Source of the DNA: Rhodoferax sp.
Lineage (GTDB): Bacteria > Pseudomonadota > Gammaproteobacteria > Burkholderiales > Burkholderiaceae_C
Assembly: GCF_013297935.1 (NCBI RefSeq)
Contig: NZ_JAAFIX010000002.1
Location: forward strand, 248,001-312,000
Reading direction: 5' to 3'
DNA: 64,000 nucleotides
Positions within the stretch are counted from its first letter, which is position 1, and every line of letters begins with the position of its first letter. This document shows, piece after piece, positions 57,752 through 64,000 of this stretch. Position numbers and translations under genes: made by a program. The notes under the pieces were generated by a model. It did not search any database. It was not told the DNA's origin and saw only the letters and a program-made list of their open reading frames with translations.

Positions 57752-58252
57752 TTAAGGCTTGCTGCCGGAACCGGGCAAGCGACCGAGTTCGCGGCGTATA
57801 CCAGCGATATCGCTTTCATTGCGGGCCAACGCCGCCTTGAGCTCGGCAACACGGTCCAGGTATTTTTGGTGGTTGCGGGTCTCGGGGCCCAGCTTCTCGG
57901 GCTCACCGTTGTTGTACTCTTTGGTGAGCTCAATCTGGCGGGCTTCCGCCTTTTTGAGCTCGGCCTCCAGAATCAGCCGGGCATCAGAGTCTTTGGAGCG
58001 CTGGTCAGCGTTGTCGATACGCGGCGCACTGCCACCGGAGGCCGCTGCCACTTTCACGCCGGGCGCTGGCGCTGCCGCCTTGGGCCCCTGAACCACGGTC
58101 ACATTGCCGCCCGAAATCAGCTTGCAGGTTTTGGCCTGAGCGTCGGTGACGGTATTGGTGTATTCGTTACCGCAACGGTAGATTCGCTCCTGCGCCGAAG
58201 CTCCGAGCATCGTGCCGGCGGTCAACCAAAGAATCAGGAGTGTGGGTTTCAT
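57752..58252 (-). CDS. Exported DUF4124-type protein
   Basis: The 166-residue precursor has a signal peptide (MKPTLLILWLTAGTMLGASA, cut before QERI). An N-terminal YRCGNEYTNTVTDAQAKTCKLI block resembles the short DUF4124 fold with two Cys. A charged coiled-coil-like helix follows (LEAELKKAEARQIELTKEYNN, then KYLDRVAELKAALARNESDI). The function is unknown. It lies between glnA and ntrB on the same strand, a position seen in related bacteria, but a role in nitrogen control is not shown. Confidence 0.8.
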   Translation of the reverse strand: MKPTLLILWLTAGTMLGASAQERIYRCGNEYTNTVTDAQAKTCKLISGGNVTVVQGPKAAAPAPGVKVAAASGGSAPRIDNADQRSKDSDARLILEAELKKAEARQIELTKEYNNGEPEKLGPETRNHQKYLDRVAELKAALARNESDIAGIRRELGRLPGSGSKP

Positions 58253-58380
58253 GCTGTGTCAGTGTCCGCGCTATCTTTTCGTGAGCGCTGTGATTCAGTA
58301 TGCGCCAAAAAGTGCCCGAGAACAAAACCTCCGAGTATCCCCGAGGTTGGGGTGGCGATTTGTATCCAGGTGTTCCATGA

Positions 58381-58410
58381 AAAAAAGGACGGCTTGCGCC
58401 GTCCTTTTTT
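58381..58410 (-). terminator. Intrinsic terminator after glnA
   Basis: AAAAAAGGACGGC / GCCGTCCTTTTTT with a TTGC loop forms a strong symmetric hairpin flanked by A and T runs. On the minus strand it ends the glnA message before the DUF4124-type gene, so ntrBC probably has its own promoter or depends on read-through. Confidence 0.9.
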
Positions 58411-58440
58411 CGATCATCTCGGTGCTTTGCAGCGCCAGGA

Positions 58441-59856
58441 TTACAGGGAGTAGTACATGTCGTATTCGACAGGGTGTACCGACATACGGTAACGGGTCAC
58501 TTCTTGCATCTTCAAGTCGATATAGGCATCGATCATGGAGTCAGTGAACACGCCGCCCTTGGTCAGGAACGCGCGGTCTTTGTCCAAGTGCTCCAAGGCT
58601 TGATCCAAGCTGTGACACACGGTTGGGACCTTCGCATCTTCCTCGGGAGGCAGATGGTACAAGTCTTTGGTGGCTGCTTCGCCGGGATGGATCTTGTTTT
58701 CCACGCCGTCCAGACCCGCCATCAACAAGGCTGCGAAGCCGAGGTAAGGGTTCATCAATGGATCGGGGAAACGCGCTTCCACGCGACGGCCCTTGGGGTT
58801 CGCCACGAATGGAATACGGATCGAAGCGGAACGGTTCTTGGCAGAATATGCCAACTTGACCGGAGCTTCGAAGTGAGGAACCAAGCGCTTGTAGCTATTG
58901 GTGCCGGGGTTGGTGATGGCGTTCAAGGCACGTGCGTGCTTGATGATGCCGCCGATGTAGTACAGCGCGAAGTCAGACAGACCTGCATAGCCGTCGCCGG
59001 CAAACAGATTCTTGCCGTCTTTCCACACGGACTGGTGCACGTGCATGCCGGAACCGTTGTCACCGTGGTAAGGCTTGGGCATGAAAGTAGCAGTCTTGCC
59101 GTAAGCGTTGGCCACGTTGTGGACCACGTACTTTTGCAACATAGTCCAGTCAGCGCGCTCAACCAGTGTAGAGAAGCGTGTGCCGATTTCGTTTTGACCG
59201 GCGCCAGCCACTTCGTGGTGGAACACTTCGACCGGAATGCCCAAGGATTCGAGAATCAGGGACATTTCAGCGCGCATGTCTTGCGTGCTGTCGACGGGGG
59301 GCACTGGGAAGTAGCCGCCCTTGACGGTGGGACGGTGGCCGCGGTTGCCGCCTTCGAGCTTGGAACCGGTGTTCCAAGGAGCTTCGTACTCGTCGATTTC
59401 GTAGAAAGTGTTGTTGGGTTCTGTGGACCAACGCACGCCGTCGAACAAGAAGAACTCTGGCTCGGGACCGAAGTAAGCAGTGTCGCCCATGCCGGAGGCC
59501 TTCAGGTAGGCTTCAGCGCGCTTGGCGATAGAACGTGGATCGCGGTCGTAGGACTTGCCGTCAGCGGGCTCGACTACATCGCAGTTCATGATCAGGGTGG
59601 TTTCTTCGAAGAAAGGATCGATGTTGGCGGTGCCTGGATCGGGCATCAACAACATGTCGGAAGCTTCGATACCTTTCCAGCCAGCGATGGATGAACCGTC
59701 GAATGCGTGGCCGGAAGTGAACTTGTCTTCATCAAAGTGCGAAACAGGCACAGTCGTGTGCTGCTGCTTGCCACGGGTATCGGTGAAACGGAAGTCAACA
59801 AACTTGACTTCGTTTTCTTTCACCATCTTCATCACATCTGCGACGGTCTTGGCCAT
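58441..59856 (-). CDS. glnA: Glutamine synthetase, type I
   Basis: The enzyme makes glutamine from glutamate and ammonia and is the main entry for nitrogen under limitation. The 471-residue length is standard for the dodecameric type I enzyme. Signatures include [14 protein letters not shown], the ATP/metal blocks [18 protein letters not shown] and [16 protein letters not shown], and the adenylylation-site region near the C-terminus (LYHLPPEE). CAGGAG precedes ATG 59856. A sigma-54 promoter and two NtrC boxes lie upstream. Confidence 0.97.
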   Translation of the reverse strand: MAKTVADVMKMVKENEVKFVDFRFTDTRGKQQHTTVPVSHFDEDKFTSGHAFDGSSIAGWKGIEASDMLLMPDPGTANIDPFFEETTLIMNCDVVEPADGKSYDRDPRSIAKRAEAYLKASGMGDTAYFGPEPEFFLFDGVRWSTEPNNTFYEIDEYEAPWNTGSKLEGGNRGHRPTVKGGYFPVPPVDSTQDMRAEMSLILESLGIPVEVFHHEVAGAGQNEIGTRFSTLVERADWTMLQKYVVHNVANAYGKTATFMPKPYHGDNGSGMHVHQSVWKDGKNLFAGDGYAGLSDFALYYIGGIIKHARALNAITNPGTNSYKRLVPHFEAPVKLAYSAKNRSASIRIPFVANPKGRRVEARFPDPLMNPYLGFAALLMAGLDGVENKIHPGEAATKDLYHLPPEEDAKVPTVCHSLDQALEHLDKDRAFLTKGGVFTDSMIDAYIDLKMQEVTRYRMSVHPVEYDMYYSL

Positions 59857-59903
59857 CAAATACTCCTGTTGCACGGTTGTAAAAAGATTTGCACTGCGGT
59901 TAA

Positions 59904-59919
59904 TGCAGCTTTTGTGCCA
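59904..59919 (-). promoter_or_regulatory. Sigma-54 promoter of glnA
   Basis: The minus strand reads TGGCAC-AAAAG-CTGCA, matching the -24/-12 consensus TGGCAC-N5-TTGCA except one base. It lies 48 bp before the glnA start codon. Together with the NtrC boxes it gives the standard nitrogen-limitation control. Confidence 0.85.
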
Positions 59920-60031
59920 AAGCACGCACCAAAGGCAATTCGGCAAACCGCGCTATTTTGCATCGTTAAAGCCCGGTTGCGAGCCCGAAACGCCGAAACT
60001 TACCCATCGCGGCGGACCGCAGGGGTCCATT

Positions 60032-60048
60032 TGCACCAACATAGTGCA
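60032..60048. promoter_or_regulatory. NtrC-binding site 1 upstream of glnA
   Basis: TGCACC-AACAT-AGTGCA matches the NtrC dyad TGCACC-N5-GGTGCA with one mismatch. It is about 113 bp upstream of the sigma-54 -24 element, a normal enhancer distance. Confidence 0.82.
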
Positions 60049-60059
60049 AACTTAGGATT

Positions 60060-60076
60060 TGCACAAACTTGGTGCA
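60060..60076. promoter_or_regulatory. NtrC-binding site 2 upstream of glnA
   Basis: TGCACA-AACTT-GGTGCA matches the NtrC dyad with one mismatch. It is centred 28 bp from site 1, suitable for cooperative binding of two dimers. It ends 7 bp before the stop codon of the upstream CinA-like gene. Confidence 0.82.
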
Positions 60077-60082
60077 AAACAC

Positions 60083-60889
60083 CTAGCGCACCAATTCGGG
60101 GCCGAGTGGCATATTCATGGACCGCAGGCCCGCCAACAAGTCGGCATAGGCAGCCTCCAGAACCTGAGGGTCCCCTTTCACGCCCAATTCGATGTGGCGG
60201 CCGTATTCCGGATGGTCCACGCTCGGCAGACTGAATACCTTGACCGGATGGGCTTGCTCCAAGCGCTCCATCAAAGGCGTCAAGAGGGACTCCATGGCGC
60301 CGAACACGATCACCGATTGCTCGCGCCAAGCATCCCGCTGGAACCATGTCGTGCACTGCGTCTCCAGAACCCACTCCACCATCGGCCAGGCCATCACAGG
60401 GAAACCGGGCACAAAATGCACCCGACCTTGATCTACCCCGGGGTAGCTGAAACCCGGAATTTTGTTGTACGGGTTAGGAATGAGCGAGGCGCCGTCGGGG
60501 AACATTCCCATCTGCAAGCGGTGCAGGTTATCCGGCCGGTCCGGCTCGTACGGGAGGCCCTGCTCCCGGGCTACGTCTTGAATGCGCTCTTCAATTGCAG
60601 CACGGGCCGCCGCAGTGAGCACCAGAGGCTTGCCTGCGGCCAACGCAGCGCACTGGCGGGTGTGGTCATCCGGAGTGGCGCCTATGCCCCCGAATGAGAA
60701 AACGGTGTCGCCGGATGCCAGGGCTGCCACCAAGGCTGCGGTGATGCGCTGGGGGTCGTCGCCGACATAATGGGCATAGGCCAGCGCGATGCCCCGCGCA
60801 CCCAATAGCTCGATGGTTTTAGCGAGGTGCTTATCGGCACGCTTACCGGACAGAATTTCATCGCCAATGATGATTGCGCCAAATTTCAT
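60083..60889 (-). CDS. CinA-like / molybdopterin-binding-domain protein
   Basis: The 268-residue protein has the MoaB/Mog-type domain at its N-terminus: GAIIIGDEILSGKRADKH, FSFGGIGATPDDHTRQ, NPYNKIPGFSY and VPGFPVMAWPMVEWVL. This is the COG1058 part of CinA without the C-terminal nicotinamide-nucleotide amidase domain. The stand-alone family is widely conserved and its role is uncertain. GGAGGTCTT precedes the ATG. Its start overlaps the EI24 gene stop by 4 bp, so they are coupled. Confidence 0.87.
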   Translation of the reverse strand: MKFGAIIIGDEILSGKRADKHLAKTIELLGARGIALAYAHYVGDDPQRITAALVAALASGDTVFSFGGIGATPDDHTRQCAALAAGKPLVLTAAARAAIEERIQDVAREQGLPYEPDRPDNLHRLQMGMFPDGASLIPNPYNKIPGFSYPGVDQGRVHFVPGFPVMAWPMVEWVLETQCTTWFQRDAWREQSVIVFGAMESLLTPLMERLEQAHPVKVFSLPSVDHPEYGRHIELGVKGDPQVLEAAYADLLAGLRSMNMPLGPELVR

Positions 60890-61740
60890 AAGACCTCCAC
60901 ATCAACCACATCAAGCGACACCGGTGGCGCCATCACCACTGCAGTCGCCTCAGCACGCAAGTCCTGCAATGCCTTGAGACCGTAGTGGGTGAACCACAAG
61001 GACGAAAAGGCGAACAACAGCGTGTACAGCCAAATCGACACCGGCACCAACACCGGGGCGAGCGCCACCGCCACGAATCCGAAGGACCAGACCAAGCTAG
61101 GGGCGGCCCCCAGGTAGCCGGCGAACACCCCCATGGCCAGCAAAGGCCAGCGGTGCCGCTCGAAGATCACTTGGCGCTCCGCGCGGGTTGCGTAGTCTGA
61201 CAGGGCATCAAACGCCATCACCCGGTAAGTCAACCAGCCCCAGATCAAAGGAGGAAGCACCAGAACCAAAGGGGGGATCAGCCACAGCGGCAGCGAGATG
61301 ATGAGTGCCAGCAGCGCTGCCAGCGTCGAGACCAGCGCCCAGCCGACACTCAAAAGATAGGAACCGGAACCCTGCTTTTCGAGCTCAGGAAAGCGGCGCT
61401 TCCCCACCAGCCCGACCAGCATTGGCGCCATCAGAGTCGCCACGACCAACAGGCAGGCCACCACCACCACGGGCGTCAACACCAGAATCACCAGCAGGGG
61501 CACCAACACGGTTTTGAGTTTCCCCACCCCCATGGACTCCAGCCAGGCCCAGAGCATTTGGAGCCAATCCATGGATTCCAGCAAACGATGAACGGTGTCG
61601 AGCAGCGCATCAAGATAAAAATAGCCGAGCCCCGCTGTCACCCCCACCATCAGCACCAGCGGTAGAAACGACCACAGAATGACTTTGGGATGCAGGCAAT
61701 ATGCCACCGAACGCCAGAATGCATCGAGTACGGCATTCAT
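60886..61740 (-). CDS. EI24-domain membrane protein (CysZ-like)
   Basis: The 284-residue protein has about six hydrophobic segments, beginning with a FWRSVAYCLHPKVILWSFLPLVLMVG block typical of EI24/CysZ family proteins (split here). A central region with TRAERQVIFERHRWPLLAMG is the conserved cytoplasmic loop. CysZ imports sulfate in enteric bacteria; for this divergent member the substrate is unknown. It lies between the pseudouridine synthase (4-bp gap) and the CinA-like gene on the same strand. Confidence 0.86.
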   Translation of the reverse strand: MNAVLDAFWRSVAYCLHPKVILWSFLPLVLMVGVTAGLGYFYLDALLDTVHRLLESMDWLQMLWAWLESMGVGKLKTVLVPLLVILVLTPVVVVACLLVVATLMAPMLVGLVGKRRFPELEKQGSGSYLLSVGWALVSTLAALLALIISLPLWLIPPLVLVLPPLIWGWLTYRVMAFDALSDYATRAERQVIFERHRWPLLAMGVFAGYLGAAPSLVWSFGFVAVALAPVLVPVSIWLYTLLFAFSSLWFTHYGLKALQDLRAEATAVVMAPPVSLDVVDVEVL

Positions 61741-61744
61741 GCCC

Positions 61745-62494
61745 TCACCCCTTGCTTTGCACGGCCACTATTTCTTCGGCGGTGAGCCAGCGCCAGCCCC
61801 CCGGCGGCAAATCAGCCGGAAGTGCCACGCCCCCGATACTGGAGCGGTGCAAGCCTTCGACCCGGTTGCTCACAGCCGCCAGCATGCGCTTGACCTGGTG
61901 GTATTTGCCTTCGGTGAGCGTCATCCGGAGGTGAAACTCACTCACCGCTTCACATGCGGCAGCCCTGACGGGCTTCGGATCGTCGTCCAAAACCACCCCG
62001 CTGAGCAGCTTGCTCACCTGCTTTTCATCCAGCGGGTGCTTGACGGTGACTTCATAGACCTTGGGCACATGGTGCTTGGGCGAGCTCATGCGGTGGATGA
62101 ATTTGCCGTCATCGGTCAACAACAGCATGCCGGTGGTGTCCTGGTCAAGTCGCCCGACAGCCTGCACGCCCTGCACCGCCGCTTTTTGGGGCCGCAGTCG
62201 CAGCGGGCTGGGCAGCAAGGTGTAGATGCTCGGATAGGTCGAGGGTTTCTGCGAGCACTCGGTACCTGCCGGCTTGTGCAGCATCAGGTAGGCGCGCTCC
62301 GCGTAGGGCCAATCGACACCCTGCACCCGGAACTGCAGCCCTTCCGCTACAAATTCCATAGCTGACTGCGTAATGGTGACGGGGGCTAGACCTTGCTCGG
62401 GCCCATACACCTGGACCAAACCCTGCTGAATCATGCCGGCACACACACGGCGGGTCCCGAATCCCTGCGAATAGAGAATTTCCTGTAATTGCAT
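61745..62494 (-). CDS. rsuA: rRNA pseudouridine synthase, RsuA/RluB family
   Basis: The 249-residue protein has a short N-terminal S4-like RNA-binding region (LQEILYSQGFGTRR) and a catalytic domain with GRLDQDTTGMLLLTDDG, which contains the catalytic Asp. HKPAGTECSQKP and EGKYHQVKRM (KYHQIRRM-like) follow. It modifies one uridine, most likely U516 of 16S rRNA by its RsuA-like form. ATG 62494 is chosen. Residues 33-49 coincide with a repeat copy on the opposite strand. Confidence 0.88.
   Translation of the reverse strand: MQLQEILYSQGFGTRRVCAGMIQQGLVQVYGPEQGLAPVTITQSAMEFVAEGLQFRVQGVDWPYAERAYLMLHKPAGTECSQKPSTYPSIYTLLPSPLRLRPQKAAVQGVQAVGRLDQDTTGMLLLTDDGKFIHRMSSPKHHVPKVYEVTVKHPLDEKQVSKLLSGVVLDDDPKPVRAAACEAVSEFHLRMTLTEGKYHQVKRMLAAVSNRVEGLHRSSIGGVALPADLPPGGWRWLTAEEIVAVQSKG
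62348..62398 (+). repeat. Interspersed palindromic repeat, diverged copy H (antisense inside rsuA)
   Basis: GCTACAAATTCCATAGCTGACTGCG and GGGGGCTAGACC align with the family at the expected spacing, though with more changes. Because rsuA is on the minus strand, the repeat is translated in antisense as about 17 residues (APVTITQSAMEFVAE region) between the S4-like and catalytic domains. Confidence 0.65.
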
Positions 62495-62558
62495 AGTCGT
62501 AGTATCGCAGTGACATCCAGTAGACTGTGACGATTCGATTCCAACCGGGACCTGTGTC

Positions 62559-64000
62559 ATGACAGATGATTTGGTTTTCAGTGATGAGCCAGAAACGGAA
62601 CTAGCCCGCAGCCATTCTGGCGCGCGATGGCAGGTTCTGGTGGTTGACGACGAGCCAGCCGTTCATGAGGTCACTAAACTGGTCATGTCCGATTTCGAAA
62701 TGGACTGGCGCGGCTTGGAATTTTCCCACTGCTACAGTGCCGCCGAGGCGCGATCATTTTTGGCGCAACGCCAGGACATCGCTCTGATCCTGCTGGATGT
62801 TGTGATGGAGTCGGAGCATGCCGGCCTTGAGCTCGCGAAATACATCCGGGAAGACCTAGGCAACCTCAACGTACGCATAGTCTTGCGCACAGGCCAGCCG
62901 GGCCAGGCTCCCGAGGAACAAGTCATTCGTGACTACGACATCAACGACTACAAAGAAAAGACCGACCTGACCCGGCGCAAGCTCATTACCGTGTTTTACG
63001 CGGGTCTAAGGGCCTACCGAGACCTGATGCGGCTGGAAAACGCGCGCAGGGGTCTGGTCAGGTCAATCGAGGCCATCAGCGAAGTGTGCGACTCGCACAA
63101 TCTGCGCAGCTTTGCGTCCGCAGTACTGTCGCAGCTGAACTACCTTCTTGACTTGCAGGGCGAGGGCCTGTGTGCGAGTCGACTGTCGGCCTACACGGCC
63201 AATTCCGCCCACGGTAAGCTAAAAGTTCTTGCCGCCACCGACGCTTTTTCGCAGCTGATCTCCGAAGATAAGGTAGACAACCTGCCGGAAGCCGTCAGGA
63301 ACGCCATATTGCAGTCCTTGGGCGAGAAGGTCAGCCGGCACGGAGAACGCTTCTACGCCGGTTACTTCAAAACCAAGGCAGGCAGCGAGAGTCTGATTTA
63401 CATGGAGTTCCCGGAACCGATTTCAGATCAGTCCCGTGAGCTCCTTGAAATGTTTTCACGCAATGTTGCCAGCACCTATGACGGCCTGCTGTTGCGGGAA
63501 GAAACCCAAAACACCCAAAGTGACACGATTGCGGCCCTCGGAGGTGCGATTGAAGGCCGCGGGGGGGAAAGCGCACACCATGTGCAACGTGTGGGCGCAT
63601 TGGCCGCTCTTTTGGCACGCGCAAGCGGCCACAGTGACAACGAAGTTGAAATGATTCGCCTAGCCTCAACCCTGCATGATGTGGGCAAGGCAGGCATACC
63701 GGACCAAATTTTGTCAAAACCCGGCCCACTGTCTGAAGACGAATGGACAGTGATGCGGACCCATGCAGTCTTAGGTCACCAACTGCTGGACCAGTCAGAC
63801 TCCCGGCTGCATGCGTTGGGGGCACTTATTGCCCGCGAACACCATGAGCGCTGGGACGGCAGCGGCTACCCTGCCGGTCTAAAAGGAAGCGACATCAGCC
63901 TGGCCGGCCGCATCGCTGCCGTGGCAGACGTTTTAGATTCTTTGGTATCGGCCAGCCCCTATAAGCCGGCGTGGGAGCTGGCCAAGGCCTTGGATTACCT
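62559..64000 (+). CDS. Response regulator with DUF3369 and HD-GYP domains (partial)
   Basis: A predicted c-di-GMP phosphodiesterase of the two-component type; at least 480 residues are present and the frame is open to the window edge. The N-terminal receiver region holds LVVDDEPAVHEVTKLV and a phospho-Asp in LILLDVVMES. A DUF3369 middle domain follows (RTGQPGQAPEEQVI at its border). The HD-GYP domain has LHDVGKAGIPD and HHERWDGSGYPAGLKG, both catalytic motifs intact, then VADVLDSLVSASPYKPAW. It is divergent from rsuA with a 64-bp spacer. No sensor kinase is visible in the window. Confidence 0.9.
   Translation, partial: MTDDLVFSDEPETELARSHSGARWQVLVVDDEPAVHEVTKLVMSDFEMDWRGLEFSHCYSAAEARSFLAQRQDIALILLDVVMESEHAGLELAKYIREDLGNLNVRIVLRTGQPGQAPEEQVIRDYDINDYKEKTDLTRRKLITVFYAGLRAYRDLMRLENARRGLVRSIEAISEVCDSHNLRSFASAVLSQLNYLLDLQGEGLCASRLSAYTANSAHGKLKVLAATDAFSQLISEDKVDNLPEAVRNAILQSLGEKVSRHGERFYAGYFKTKAGSESLIYMEFPEPISDQSRELLEMFSRNVASTYDGLLLREETQNTQSDTIAALGGAIEGRGGESAHHVQRVGALAALLARASGHSDNEVEMIRLASTLHDVGKAGIPDQILSKPGPLSEDEWTVMRTHAVLGHQLLDQSDSRLHALGALIAREHHERWDGSGYPAGLKGSDISLAGRIAAVADVLDSLVSASPYKPAWELAKALDY

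Overview
The window looks like a chromosomal segment of a betaproteobacterium of the Comamonadaceae, most likely Rhodoferax-like. This is inferred from the gene order dxr-cdsA-uppS-frr-pyrH-tsf-rpsB, the polyhydroxyalkanoate genes (phaR, an intracellular PHA depolymerase), the style of the proteins, and a family of short interspersed repeats of the kind known from this family. There is no rRNA operon, phage, insertion sequence or CRISPR array. The left third is visibly less GC-rich than the rest.

Layout. 1-6.1 kb (minus strand): an essential cluster for translation, isoprenoid, phospholipid and envelope synthesis, read from rpsB to rseP. 6.3-10.8 kb (plus): an FAD amino-acid dehydrogenase, an HDOD protein, a metallo-beta-lactamase-fold hydrolase and the NAD(P)HX repair enzyme. 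10.9-15.5 kb: RNase R, tRNA-Leu(CAG), RimO, PhaR and tRNA-Val(GAC). 15.6-22.3 kb: two short-chain dehydrogenases, a transporter gene broken by an in-frame TGA, ETF-ubiquinone oxidoreductase, a TetR regulator with a hydrolase, and PlsC. Four palindromic operators lie in this stretch and just before it.

22.4-30.4 kb is a glycine/serine block. One tandem glycine riboswitch precedes gcvT-gcvH-gcvP. A second precedes an FAD amino-acid dehydrogenase and L-serine ammonia-lyase. Together they suggest that glycine switches on its own cleavage and also the disposal of serine to pyruvate. 30.4-44.5 kb is mixed: an outer-membrane barrel, a ChaA-type exchanger, a PhnD-like lipoprotein coupled to a GGDEF-EAL protein, an MFS carrier with aroC, a cupin, a GST, a PHA depolymerase, a CBS protein, and an O-acetylhomoserine sulfhydrylase with a hydrolase and a DUF962 protein.

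44.65-45.60 kb carries what looks like a small integron gene-cassette array without an integrase: two small hypothetical genes, each followed by an attC-like site. 45.9-55 kb holds a YihY-type membrane protein, a solute-binding protein, a DUF2069 protein, an FAD-linked oxidase, an MFS carrier, malic enzyme and the coupled thyA-folA-xth genes. 55-64 kb is the nitrogen-control region: ntrC, ntrB, a small secreted protein and glnA with a sigma-54 promoter and two NtrC sites. After it come a CinA-like protein, an EI24 protein, a pseudouridine synthase and a DUF3369/HD-GYP response regulator that runs off the end.

The most unusual signals are a 50-65 bp palindromic repeat present in at least nine copies and the attC-like cassette array. 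Some repeat copies are translated in frame inside gcvT and gcvP, others supply stop codons. The cassette array lies between a full and a truncated copy of that repeat.
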